A DNA stretch of 64,000 nt from positions 201,387 to 265,386 of the forward strand of contig JAFLVE010000010.1 in the NCBI GenBank assembly GCA_022511445.1. Reading direction: 5' to 3'. The translations under genes were made by a program, and so were the position numbers. Source of the stretch: Clostridiales bacterium (lineage in GTDB: Bacteria > Bacillota > Clostridia > Christensenellales > Pumilibacteraceae). Under the pieces are notes generated by a model, which was given only the letters and a program-made list of their open reading frames with translations, ran no database searches and had not been told where the DNA came from. Shown piece after piece: positions 42,264 through 51,201 of this stretch (its first letter is position 1; every line of letters starts with the position of its first letter).

Positions 42264-42352
42264 TAAAAAATTCCTGATTTACTAAACCGTCAGTTTAGCT
42301 ATACGGTAGGGTATCCGGATATATTACTCCTACATGTATTTTTCTGTATCAG
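42264..42352 (-). repeat. bipartite element copy 3
   Basis: CTAAACCGTCAGTTTAG at 42282-42298 and CTGTATCAG at 42344-42352. Confidence 0.75.
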
Positions 42353-42376
42353 AACGCCGTTTTTTGGCAAGCAAAA

Positions 42377-42396
42377 ACGCACCTTTCGGTGCGCCT
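42377..42396 (-). terminator. terminator
   Basis: GCGCACCGAAAGGTGCGT then TTTTGC on the minus strand. Confidence 0.7.
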
Positions 42397-42412
42397 GCCT
42401 ATTTGTTTAGTA

Positions 42413-42673
42413 TTATTCAAGTTTGTTATGTTCGCTGTCGGGATCGTCGTGCATAGCGTCGGTAACGTTCGAGCTCTCTTTTGTACTCTCGCTGTTTTCG
42501 CCGCTTTCGGTTAAACCGCCCTCATCCTTTTCCTTCTTTTTCTTTTCGAGGTGTTTGGATATAAGTAGGTATGCGGCGAGGAGTCCCACGATTAGCAACA
42601 GGAATAGCACTCCGACTATATAATACACCGGGCTGTCCGGATTATTGAACGCGTCAGACGAAATATATATCAT
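42413..42673 (-). CDS. hypothetical single-TM protein with a charged C-terminal tail
   Basis: VYYIVGVLFLLLIVGLLAAYLLI then KHLEKKKKEKDEGG. Confidence 0.6.
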   Translation of the reverse strand: MIYISSDAFNNPDSPVYYIVGVLFLLLIVGLLAAYLLISKHLEKKKKEKDEGGLTESGENSESTKESSNVTDAMHDDPDSEHNKLE

Positions 42674-42746
42674 TTGTTCTCCTTTTTTGCGGGGGATTTC
42701 TCCCGATTATTATTATTTTTCTGCGTCAGACCGTCAGGGCGGTCTT

Positions 42747-43247
42747 TTATCTGCTGTTGTAGCTGTTGATTTCCCTTTCGGCGGCGCGGTTTAGGTCGCG
42801 TTCCTTTTTAACCTGCTTCTTTTCGTAATTCTTTTTGCCTCTTGCAAGGGCTATTTCCACTTTGACAAACCGTCCTTTAAGGTACATTTTGACCGGCACG
42901 ATGGTGTAACCCTTTTCCGCCGCCTTGCCGCAAAGCCTTTCGATTTGAGTTTTGTGCAGCAAAAGCCTCCTCGACCGCGTCGGGTCGGGAGGAAAGGCGC
43001 CCACCTTTGCGTACGGTGTAATATGGCAGTTTTTAAGCTCGAGATTGCCGTTTTCGACGTGACAAAAGCTGTCGCGCATGGACACGTCACCCTTTTTGAC
43101 AGACTTGACCTCCGAGCCCTCGAGCGCGATACCCGCTTCGAACGTCTCTTCAAAGTAATAATCGAATACCGCCTTTTTGTTGACCGCTACCACTTTGTTC
43201 TCGACTTTTTTTACTTTATTATTCTTTCTTTCCGTTTTGCTCTTCAT
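42747..43247 (-). CDS. smpB: SsrA-binding protein
   Basis: KKAVFDYYFEETFEAGIALEGSEVKSVKKGDVSMRDSFC. Confidence 0.95.
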   Translation of the reverse strand: MKSKTERKNNKVKKVENKVVAVNKKAVFDYYFEETFEAGIALEGSEVKSVKKGDVSMRDSFCHVENGNLELKNCHITPYAKVGAFPPDPTRSRRLLLHKTQIERLCGKAAEKGYTIVPVKMYLKGRFVKVEIALARGKKNYEKKQVKKERDLNRAAEREINSYNSR

Positions 43248-43253
43248 ATATAC

Positions 43254-44585
43254 CTACTTTCCCACGCAAAACCGTTCGAAAACAGAGGAAATAACCTTTT
43301 CGTCCGCCGCCTCGCCGAAAAGCTCCGTTATCGCCGAATACCCTTCGTAAAGCGCCGCGGCGACAAGCTCCAGCCCGTCTGCCTTTTTACTCTCCGCTTT
43401 TGCCGAGTTCACCGCGTCAAGGCACCGTCTTACGCAATCGAACTGCCTGTGATTGCAGATTCCGCTAACCTCTTTCGGGCAAAGATCGTAAATTCTCTCC
43501 TTTAGCGCCGTTATATTTATTTTGTACTTGGCGCTGACCTTAAGCTTTCCGTCCTCGGTCGCCGTTTGATAGTCCGTATCGGCGTCCTTCACCCCGTCGC
43601 TTTTATTGAGGACTGTTATAATCGGCTTGCCGAAATCTGGTATAATGTCCGTTTTGACGCTCTCAGTCACAAAAATTACCGCGTCCGCTTCTTTTGCCGC
43701 CGTTTTTGTGCGCTCGATTCCTATTTTTTCCACCTCATCGTGTGTGGAATCGTTTAATCCGGCTGTATCCGTAACCGTGAACTTGCGGTGTTTATATACG
43801 TAACTGCCGTCAATCGTGTCTCGAGTCGTGCCGGCAACGTCGGTCACTATCGCTCTGTCCTCGCCGAGTAGAGCGTTAAGCAGCGTGGATTTTCCCACGT
43901 TCGGCTTACCGACAAGTGCAACCTTAAATCCGTCCTTTATGATTTTTCCGCCCGCATACCCTTTTATCTCGGTTTCGAGCCGAGCCGTTATTTCATCAAG
44001 CGCACCGTAAACGTCGCCGAGCAACCTCTCGTCCGTTTCGCCGTCTTCCAATTCGTCGCTGTAATGAATTACCGCCTCGATTGTGCTTAGTGCCCTGTTA
44101 AGAAATAGTTCGACGTCTTTTAAGCTGTTTATTCCGTTATACCGAGCGTTTCCGTAGTTAAGCTGTTCGGGCGTTTCGGCGTCTATTATGTCGGCAAGGG
44201 CCTCGCACTCCGTAAGATCGAGCTTTCCGCTTTTAAACGCGCGTTCGGTAAACTCTCCGCGCTCAGCCGCTCTCGCTCCGCCGCCGATAAGCGCTTTTAT
44301 TATCGAATCTATTATAAGAGTATTCCCGTGCGGATACAACTCGACTATATCTTCTCCCGTGTACGTTTTCGGCGCTTTGAAGTACGCCGCCATCAAATTT
44401 TCGGTAAAGTCACCCGAAGTGAACACGTTGTACTTGATTTTTCCCGCCTTCAGCTTGTTCTTTAGAAACCTTTCCGCCAAGGCTTTACTGTCTTTTCCGC
44501 TCATTCTGATAACGGCAATCGCCGATTTACCGTACGGCGTCGCCAAAGCAACAATTATTCCGTTTTTTGAACATGCGGTGTTCAT
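43254..44585 (-). CDS. mnmE: tRNA modification GTPase MnmE
   Basis: [36 protein letters not shown]-terminal FERFCVGK. Confidence 0.96.
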   Translation of the reverse strand: MNTACSKNGIIVALATPYGKSAIAVIRMSGKDSKALAERFLKNKLKAGKIKYNVFTSGDFTENLMAAYFKAPKTYTGEDIVELYPHGNTLIIDSIIKALIGGGARAAERGEFTERAFKSGKLDLTECEALADIIDAETPEQLNYGNARYNGINSLKDVELFLNRALSTIEAVIHYSDELEDGETDERLLGDVYGALDEITARLETEIKGYAGGKIIKDGFKVALVGKPNVGKSTLLNALLGEDRAIVTDVAGTTRDTIDGSYVYKHRKFTVTDTAGLNDSTHDEVEKIGIERTKTAAKEADAVIFVTESVKTDIIPDFGKPIITVLNKSDGVKDADTDYQTATEDGKLKVSAKYKINITALKERIYDLCPKEVSGICNHRQFDCVRRCLDAVNSAKAESKKADGLELVAAALYEGYSAITELFGEAADEKVISSVFERFCVGK

Positions 44586-44589
44586 AAAT

Positions 44590-44893
44590 TTTCTACCTTT
44601 TGTATATATATCGCCCGATTTTTGGTTTTACGGAAACTTTTTTCTTAAAAAGCTACTTTACTTTTTTCCTTATCAAATATGTAATGTTTATACCTTTCGG
44701 TTATTTACAATTGTTTGAACACGGTTTATATACTTTACGCACATGGATAATTTTATAACTATTTTTACCTTTTGTGCTTTTAGTTGCGGTAAACTACCGT
44801 ATTTTGTTGTCCTCGCCTGTTATACACATTTATACACCGTCTATTATATATTGCTTTTATCATATAAAATATATAATATAACACAATAAGAAG
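44590..44893. other. AT-rich spacer with DnaA-box-like sites; possible origin-associated region
   Basis: TTATACACA (44820-44828, matches TTATNCACA), TTATACACC (44830-44838), TTATTTACA (44701-44709), next to an AT-only-like run at 44840-44885. Confidence 0.3.
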
Positions 44894-45544
44894 CTATTTT
44901 GCGTATACCAGTATCCTTCTTTTTATATCCGTCTCCGGAAGAACGTAGTCTAATTGCTTAATTAGCTTTGTTTCAGTTTTTTGCATAGTTTGTGATTTTG
45001 CCGGGTTGTCGTTTTGAGTTCGGTATAAAATAACCAAACCGCCTTTTTTTGCAAGCGGCGCGCACAGAGTAAGAGCCTTGTCGACGTCGGCGAGTGCGCG
45101 GGCGCAAACGGTGTTGTAAGATTTGTGAAGCTTGACGAGTTCCTCGGACCGCGCGTATTCCGCTTTTACGTTTTTCATGCCGAGCTCGGTTATGCAGCGT
45201 TGAATGAGAAGCAGTTTTTTTCCTACACTGTCCAGTCCCGTTATGTTAAGTTCGGTCGTGAGGGCGAGAGGTAAAGTGGGAAAACCACCGCCGCATCCCA
45301 CGTCGCAAACCGTACCTTTGAATAGATCGTACGGATAAATGCTGTCGAGGTAGTGCTTAATGTAAATGTCGTCGATCGTTTTAAGCGCCGAGATGTTTAC
45401 TACGGAATTAACCTGAAAGTATAAATCCGTAATTTTGTCGAAGTCGTCTATCAGTTCGGGTTTTCTTACTTTATCGGTCAAGAAGTTAAGTAGGATTTTT
45501 CGGCCGCGCGACGATTCTATTTGGTTTTTGAGCTGTTCGTCCAT
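44894..45544 (-). CDS. rsmG: 16S rRNA (guanine527-N7)-methyltransferase
   Basis: VCDVGCGGGFPTLPLAL, LDSVGKKLLLIQRC, VCARALADVDKAL. Confidence 0.92.
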   Translation of the reverse strand: MDEQLKNQIESSRGRKILLNFLTDKVRKPELIDDFDKITDLYFQVNSVVNISALKTIDDIYIKHYLDSIYPYDLFKGTVCDVGCGGGFPTLPLALTTELNITGLDSVGKKLLLIQRCITELGMKNVKAEYARSEELVKLHKSYNTVCARALADVDKALTLCAPLAKKGGLVILYRTQNDNPAKSQTMQKTETKLIKQLDYVLPETDIKRRILVYAK

Positions 45545-45552
45545 CTTTCACC

Positions 45553-46320
45553 TTAGGTTGACTCGTAGTTGTTAAACATAAATCTCAGAATTCTTTCCGC
45601 GGCGCTGCCTTGATCTATTATTTTAATGACTTTTCCTATTATTTTGTTTTTCGGCCGCGTTCCGTAATTTCGTGAGTCGCTCGAGTAGTTTCTGTTGTCA
45701 CCGAGAAAAAAGATTTCTTCTTTGGGAACGGTAGTGCAGTTTTTAGCTATTTCGGTCTGTAATGCCGCCTTGTCCGAGTCGGAGTAAGCCTCGTTCATAT
45801 CGATTTCGGTTATTCTCTGTTCGGATTTGTAGGTTATTACCGATATTTTTTTGCGTAGTGAGGAATCGGGATCTTCCACCCACTTCATTTTTTCTAAGAT
45901 GTACGGCTCGTTCATCAGCTTGAACTTCGATTGTCCGACTTCGCATATATACATATCCACATATTGTCCGTATTGGCTTTTTACAAACAGAATTTTGTCG
46001 CCTTCGAGCCCAATTACGCGTTTTATGAGGATATGTGCCTCTTCCTCTTTGTCGTCATCGTCGTCGGTCGGAACGTCTATCGTTATTATGTCGCCGCGGT
46101 TGAGCGTGTAGTACCGCCTCTGAAGTAGCACGCACTGTCCCGATTCGATTGTGTTAAGCATGCTGTTACCCTTAATGGGCGAAAAGGAATACATGTAATA
46201 GAAAAAGACGAGTCCCGAAAATAATAAAACAAACCCCAAAAGTACGATATCAAACACAATCGGGGTTTTGTTTTTTTGTCTATCGAGGAGAGCGTCGCCG
46301 TCTTCTATTCCTACGTTCAT
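45553..46320 (-). CDS. lepB: type I signal peptidase
   Basis: GNSMLNTIESGQCVLL (Ser), ILIKRVIGLEGD (Lys), FFLGDNRNYSSDSRNYG. Confidence 0.88.
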   Translation of the reverse strand: MNVGIEDGDALLDRQKNKTPIVFDIVLLGFVLLFSGLVFFYYMYSFSPIKGNSMLNTIESGQCVLLQRRYYTLNRGDIITIDVPTDDDDDKEEEAHILIKRVIGLEGDKILFVKSQYGQYVDMYICEVGQSKFKLMNEPYILEKMKWVEDPDSSLRKKISVITYKSEQRITEIDMNEAYSDSDKAALQTEIAKNCTTVPKEEIFFLGDNRNYSSDSRNYGTRPKNKIIGKVIKIIDQGSAAERILRFMFNNYEST

Positions 46321-46321
46321 G

Positions 46322-47974
46322 CTACACCCACAGCATGGAGCTTATTATAAATTCTTTTTCCGAAGTAAATTTAATAAATACCGCTTTGGAGAAGTTTTGC
46401 AAAATACTGCCGTTAACGCTCTTGAAATCGGTATTGGAAAGTGTAAATTTATGCCAGTCGTTGGAGTTTGTTATTGTAACGTTTGTTTTATATGTTTCTT
46501 TTCCGTCGCTTAAAACAATCGTTACAGCCTGCGGTTCGCCGCATGCGATAATTTGTAGGAGCGAGTCGTTATTTGCCGTATAAAGCAAATCTCCCAGCTT
46601 AAACGATATAAGCGTTTTGGAATCGCTCGAAACTCCCTGTATTTCGTACGGTCCCGTCTTAATTGATATGTTTCCGCCGTCCGAGCTTGTCCAAACGTCT
46701 TTGCCCGAATTTCCGTCGAAAATAAGCTTTTGCTTGAGCATCGGCGACGCCGTTATGTTCAGCGATTTGGGAACGACCGTTATCATGGCGCTCGAGGACA
46801 CGACGCCGTTTTTGTCGGTCAGATTGACGAAAGCGTACGTAGGCCGCGTGTCTTGGATAACGCTTACCCTTGCCATGTACTCCCCTCCGCCGAGGCTTAT
46901 AAGTGGAACGCCAGTCCAGTTTCTGTACCTGGAATCGTCTATACCGTATGCCGCAAACAGCTCAACCTTGCCGCCGTCGCCGGAATTGTCCGCTTTTTCG
47001 TTAGAAACGATATTAAAATATAACGAATTTTCGGAGTTGGTTGCCTTTACTTGCGGTCTCGGAACGTCAACGTTGCCTTTGGCGCTATCGTGGAAATACG
47101 TCGAAACCTGATCGTATGTCGCTTTTATTCCGCTTTTAAATGAGCGCTCGCATATTCTTAAGCATTTAAGCGAGGCCGTGAGCGTCGCAAGCTCGGACAT
47201 GTCGTCAAACGAACGATCCTCGTCGTTGGTCGAGACGCACATAAGCAGAGGAACTTTTGTCGCGGCTGCGTACGAATGGTTGTCGAGCGCGGCGCGGTAG
47301 TTGATTAATGGATTGCCGGTACCGCTCACCTTGGGCAGTACGTTTAGCGACGTGGCGGCGGCTTTAAGCCCGTCGTCGAACGCGCACATTTTATATACGG
47401 TGCTTCCGCCCAATCCAATGCCCCAGGCGAATATATTCTTTTCGGCGTACTTATCCTTAAGAAGCTTTACGGCGCGTCTTGCCATACACGCCCAGGCAAA
47501 CCAACGGCTGTTTAGCGTGTCGTCGGGCGCCACAAACTCTGTCGCCCCGATGCAGTTGCACTCTTCGAGCGATTTGGGATATATCGTATAGCGCGAGTCG
47601 TCCTTGTTTTTTCCGCTGTAATCGAGCACCGCAACGGTAAAGCCGCGCTCGTACAATTTAAGTGCAGGCTCCTCGTTCCCGTCGGTATCGGGCAAAAATA
47701 GGACAATTCCGTCCGATTTTTCATTTTCGTATATCTTGAGATAGGTACGAACCTTGCCGTCTAAGGTAGTATACCCGTCGAAATAGTACTCGCGTACTTT
47801 CTTTCCGTCTATTTGTTTTTCCGACAGCGCGTAAGGATTGAGCGGTAATGCCGTAACCTCATAATCCTTCCATAAGCTGTTAATTCCCGTAATTTCCAAG
47901 CTGACGCCCCTGTTTACCGAATTTTCCCAATTATATACCTTATTTTTGTATTTGTCAAGCATTGCATAACCCAT
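46322..47974 (-). CDS. alpha/beta-hydrolase-fold protein with an apparently substituted nucleophile elbow
   Basis: FAWGIGLGGSTVYKMCAFD at the GxSxG position; C-terminal beta-rich region. Confidence 0.6.
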   Translation of the reverse strand: MGYAMLDKYKNKVYNWENSVNRGVSLEITGINSLWKDYEVTALPLNPYALSEKQIDGKKVREYYFDGYTTLDGKVRTYLKIYENEKSDGIVLFLPDTDGNEEPALKLYERGFTVAVLDYSGKNKDDSRYTIYPKSLEECNCIGATEFVAPDDTLNSRWFAWACMARRAVKLLKDKYAEKNIFAWGIGLGGSTVYKMCAFDDGLKAAATSLNVLPKVSGTGNPLINYRAALDNHSYAAATKVPLLMCVSTNDEDRSFDDMSELATLTASLKCLRICERSFKSGIKATYDQVSTYFHDSAKGNVDVPRPQVKATNSENSLYFNIVSNEKADNSGDGGKVELFAAYGIDDSRYRNWTGVPLISLGGGEYMARVSVIQDTRPTYAFVNLTDKNGVVSSSAMITVVPKSLNITASPMLKQKLIFDGNSGKDVWTSSDGGNISIKTGPYEIQGVSSDSKTLISFKLGDLLYTANNDSLLQIIACGEPQAVTIVLSDGKETYKTNVTITNSNDWHKFTLSNTDFKSVNGSILQNFSKAVFIKFTSEKEFIISSMLWV

Positions 47975-48047
47975 TGAATTTTAACCGTTTTTCGGCGAAT
48001 TATATCACCGGAGTTCGGTTTTTTGCTTTAGCGCAGTATTTTTTTAC

Positions 48048-48076
48048 TTGACAACGTCTTTGCGCTTCTGTATAAT
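48048..48076 (+). promoter_or_regulatory. consensus sigma-A promoter for parB
   Basis: TTGACA-N17-TATAAT. Confidence 0.85.
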
Positions 48077-48138
48077 AACTTTATCTTAACTTCTGTTGCG
48101 CTCCGACGCGCAAACGGTTTTTATAACGGAGGATAATT

Positions 48139-49026
48139 ATGTCGGCTGTAAGAAAAGGTGGATTGGGTAAAGGGCTCGGCGCTCTTCTCAGCGATATCGA
48201 AAACGAATCGTCCTACGGAGCGAGCGGCGACGGCGCGGTAAACGAGCTTGCTGTTTCGGATATAGATCCCAATATAGATCAGCCTCGAAAGGAGTTTGAC
48301 GACGACGCGCTTTCCGCCCTCATTGAGAGTATTAAAACGCACGGCGTAATTACCCCGCTTGTCGTTACACCCAAGCCGGACGGCAGATATTTGATTATCG
48401 CCGGAGAACGCCGCTACCGCGCCGCGAAAGCTGCCGGACTTACTACTGTGCCTGTATGTGTACGCGACTGCACCCCCGTTCAAATAGACGAGCTCTCTTT
48501 GATAGAAAACATTCAGCGCGAGGACCTCAACCCTATGGAAGTAGCGCAGGCGATTAAAAAGCTTATGGACGACTACGGTTATACGCAGGAGCGCGCCGCA
48601 GAACGTATCGGTAAGGCTCGCCCCACCGTCGCCAACCTTTTAAGGCTTTTGGAGCTTGACGAGTCCGTACAAAAGCTTGTTTCCTCCGGCAGACTTTCCG
48701 CAGGACACGCGCGTTGCCTTGTCGTTATATCCGATTCCGCCAAACAGCTTGAGCTTGCCGAAAAGGGCTGCGACGACAAAATGAGCGTGCGCGAGTTTGA
48801 AAAGCTTGTTAAAAACACCAAAAATCCCCAAAAACAGAAGCCCGCTCCGCAAATAGGGCTTGAGCTAAAGGACATGATTGTCCGCATGCAGCGCACCTTC
48901 GGAACTAAGGTCAGCTTGCTCGGCAACGACAATAAAGGTCGCATTTTTATCGATTATTACAACCCCGACGACCTCGCCCGCATAGAAAGCATGCTCTCCT
49001 TCCTTGAAAACAACTACAACAAATAA
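48139..49026 (+). CDS. parB: ParB/Spo0J-family chromosome partitioning protein
   Basis: KGGLGKGLGALLSD, RYLIIAGERRYRAAKAAGL, LIENIQREDLNPMEVAQAI. Confidence 0.95.
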   Translation: MSAVRKGGLGKGLGALLSDIENESSYGASGDGAVNELAVSDIDPNIDQPRKEFDDDALSALIESIKTHGVITPLVVTPKPDGRYLIIAGERRYRAAKAAGLTTVPVCVRDCTPVQIDELSLIENIQREDLNPMEVAQAIKKLMDDYGYTQERAAERIGKARPTVANLLRLLELDESVQKLVSSGRLSAGHARCLVVISDSAKQLELAEKGCDDKMSVREFEKLVKNTKNPQKQKPAPQIGLELKDMIVRMQRTFGTKVSLLGNDNKGRIFIDYYNPDDLARIESMLSFLENNYNK

Positions 49027-49028
49027 AT

Positions 49029-49044
49029 TGTTCCACATGGAACA
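49029..49044. promoter_or_regulatory. parS-like site 1
   Basis: TGTTCCACATGGAACA vs consensus TGTTNCACGTGNAACA (one centre substitution). Confidence 0.75.
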
Positions 49045-49075
49045 TTTCTAATATCAATATACCGTGTAAATATCA

Positions 49076-49112
49076 AAGAGGCTCGCCCAATAACGTGGAT
49101 GAGCCTCTATTT
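49076..49112 (+). terminator. terminator after parB
   Basis: AGAGGCTC...GAGCCTCT followed by ATTTTT. Confidence 0.75.
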
Positions 49113-49148
49113 TTGCCTTAATTCGAGCGGCGCACAGCAGAATTAAAT

Positions 49149-49164
49149 TGTTCCACATGAAACA
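49149..49164. promoter_or_regulatory. parS-like site 2
   Basis: TGTTCCACATGAAACA. Confidence 0.7.
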
Positions 49165-49251
49165 TTTTGCAGTTTACATATGCACAAGTATTCCTATGAA
49201 TAGCTGTAAACCGTAACAAATGCTCATAGCGCAAAGGTAAAAGATATAAAA

Positions 49252-50511
49252 TTACTTCTTTCGCCCTATGTCTATATTGTCCTCTTTGCGGTTGCGGAGC
49301 GCTTTTACGGGATGCTCGGAAACGGTATAGCGGTAGTCCTCGCCGAACTCGGAAATATAAGAGTCAATCACCTTATGGCTTGCGACGGAAGACGGGTTTT
49401 TGTTAACCGCGTTGTTATATCTGAAATACTCGTAATTGTCGGGCACGTTTGTAATATCGGTGTACTCTTCCAAAACAGCGGTGTTTGTAATGGTATTTTT
49501 AAGAATGTTGCGGATATAGTTTTTGTTCTTTTCGTAGTTGTCGTTAAATGTTAAGAGCTTGGGGAATTCTCCGTCGGGGATAACCTGAGCCCACTCTTTC
49601 TTCTCGTACTTTTGGAGAAGCTCTACGGCGTAGTGCAAGTGTGACAGCTCCTGCTCGAAATGGTCGGTCCAAATCTTTTTAGCGACGTCGTTTGTTTCCT
49701 CGGTCATTGCGGAGTAGTAAAGATAACACTCGGCGTACTCGTGCATGAGCAAGCATTCGAGCGGGGTTGTCGTCGCGTCCATAAGCGACTCGTATTGGGT
49801 AACGTGCTGTTCCTCGATCATTCCTACTTCGAGGAAGAGCTTTCTTCCTATATCGGACGACGGATAGAAAGTGCCGAGATTCATATAAAAGTTCATTGTT
49901 TGCTGTTCGGCGGCTGTGATTATCATTGTGTTAAGCTTGGTGGAAAGAGGCGAGCTTGGCGGGATTGCGCGACGAACGTCGTCAAACGGATGACGGTGTT
50001 CGGCAATCGTCGGTCTGCCCGGCATAATCTCGGTGTAGGAGCCGACGAGCTTTTCGCCCGCAACACCCTGCTCCATTTCGAGAAGATCGCTGAAGCGGTA
50101 CAGGTGGTCGAAGTCCTCGAGGAGAGCAAAGTCGAGGGCGGCCTTGACGTACTTATTCTTTTCGTTCTGGGCGAGAATGGCGGTAAGGTCGACGGCAAGC
50201 TGCTCGTAGGAGATAGTTGTTTCGAGCATAGACTCGTCTTTAGGCTTAAAGAACGAAATGCGTTTTTGTTGTTGCTGTTCCATTCGGCGTAGAAGTCCGA
50301 CGTCGCGCCGCAGGTCGTTGTTGGTTGTGTTTCGAACGAGATTATGCATAAACCAACATTGCTCAAACTCGGTGCCGTTAAGGAGAATGGTACGGACCTT
50401 TGTATAAGCGTCCGTGTCGTGTTTGTGGTAAGCGGTCGGGTAAAGCTTCTTCCAATCGGAAGTACACCTTTCGATAGAGTACGATTTTTCTTTGAACGGA
50501 TTCATGTTCAC
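49252..50511 (-). CDS. large ferritin-like-fold (putative diiron) protein
   Basis: Helices with ALLEDFDH, GMIEEQH, HEYAECY and HFEQELSHLH spaced like a four-helix metal-binding bundle. Confidence 0.55.
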   Translation of the reverse strand: MNMNPFKEKSYSIERCTSDWKKLYPTAYHKHDTDAYTKVRTILLNGTEFEQCWFMHNLVRNTTNNDLRRDVGLLRRMEQQQQKRISFFKPKDESMLETTISYEQLAVDLTAILAQNEKNKYVKAALDFALLEDFDHLYRFSDLLEMEQGVAGEKLVGSYTEIMPGRPTIAEHRHPFDDVRRAIPPSSPLSTKLNTMIITAAEQQTMNFYMNLGTFYPSSDIGRKLFLEVGMIEEQHVTQYESLMDATTTPLECLLMHEYAECYLYYSAMTEETNDVAKKIWTDHFEQELSHLHYAVELLQKYEKKEWAQVIPDGEFPKLLTFNDNYEKNKNYIRNILKNTITNTAVLEEYTDITNVPDNYEYFRYNNAVNKNPSSVASHKVIDSYISEFGEDYRYTVSEHPVKALRNRKEDNIDIGRKK

Positions 50512-50679
50512 CTCCGTAACAGATTATTTCCAAGACGAAATAAATTAAACATCCAACCGCAACGAATAAAGTTATAAAACAATAATATTATATTATAATA
50601 GTTATTTAAGAATAACGAATAAAAAACATGGAGGATTGGAGCGGCTGAAAACATTTTTTTGGGGGAAAAGTGAGACGTT

Positions 50680-50749
50680 GTGAGACAGAATTTTTTTGAA
50701 ATCGCAAAATTTTTCGGGCGCCCGACGTCACGCTAAACCGACGGTTTAG
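50680..50749 (+). repeat. bipartite element copy 4 (opposite orientation to copies 1-3)
   Basis: GTGAGACAG at 50680-50688 and CTAAACCGACGGTTTAG at 50733-50749. Confidence 0.75.
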
Positions 50750-50980
50750 AAAATCAAGATTTGAGCCACCCAAACGCAGAATGAACGAAGGGGTTGCGGC
50801 GCGGCGTGAAACAGAATATTATGTAAAACCGCATAAAAACGAGAGGAAAAAAATACAAAGGGGTATAGAGGGAAATAAATAAGCAAAAGCTATAATCAAC
50901 AAACACAAAGCCGATTTTGAAAGCGATAACGAAGTAGCAAAAATGAGGCGGAGGTTTGAATAAAGAGGGAGGTGAAAAAA

Positions 50981-51082
50981 ATGGTTAAGAATACCAAGAC
51001 GTCCAAGTCCGGCAACAGCCCTAAGCAGACTGCAAGCGGAACGAAGTCGAAGAAGACTACTACCACTAAAAATTGCAAATAA
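50981..51082 (+). CDS. 33-aa Lys/Thr/Ser-rich basic microprotein
   Basis: ATG preceded by GGAGGTGA (50968-50975); MVKNTKTSKSGNSPKQTASGTKSKKTTTTKNCK; followed by a terminator. Too short for the track. Confidence 0.7.
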   Translation: MVKNTKTSKSGNSPKQTASGTKSKKTTTTKNCK

Positions 51083-51093
51083 CCTACATTAAA

Positions 51094-51134
51094 AAATACC
51101 CGAGGAATCCAATAGGAAAGCTCGGGTATTTTAG
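51094..51134 (+). terminator. terminator of the microprotein gene
   Basis: AAATACCCGAG...CTCGGGTATTT. Confidence 0.75.
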
Positions 51135-51201
51135 TTGCAAAAGAAAAATAAAAGGTTTAGAATATGCAGAAAAATAAAAATAATAGGATCGGGGAAGAAA
51201 A

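Noticed and set aside
50781-50882. 33-codon plus-strand ORF MNEGVAARRETEYYVKPHKNERKKIQRGIEGNK
   Set aside because: No SD and it overlaps a GTGAAACAG-like motif of the repeat region; not enough support for a CDS.
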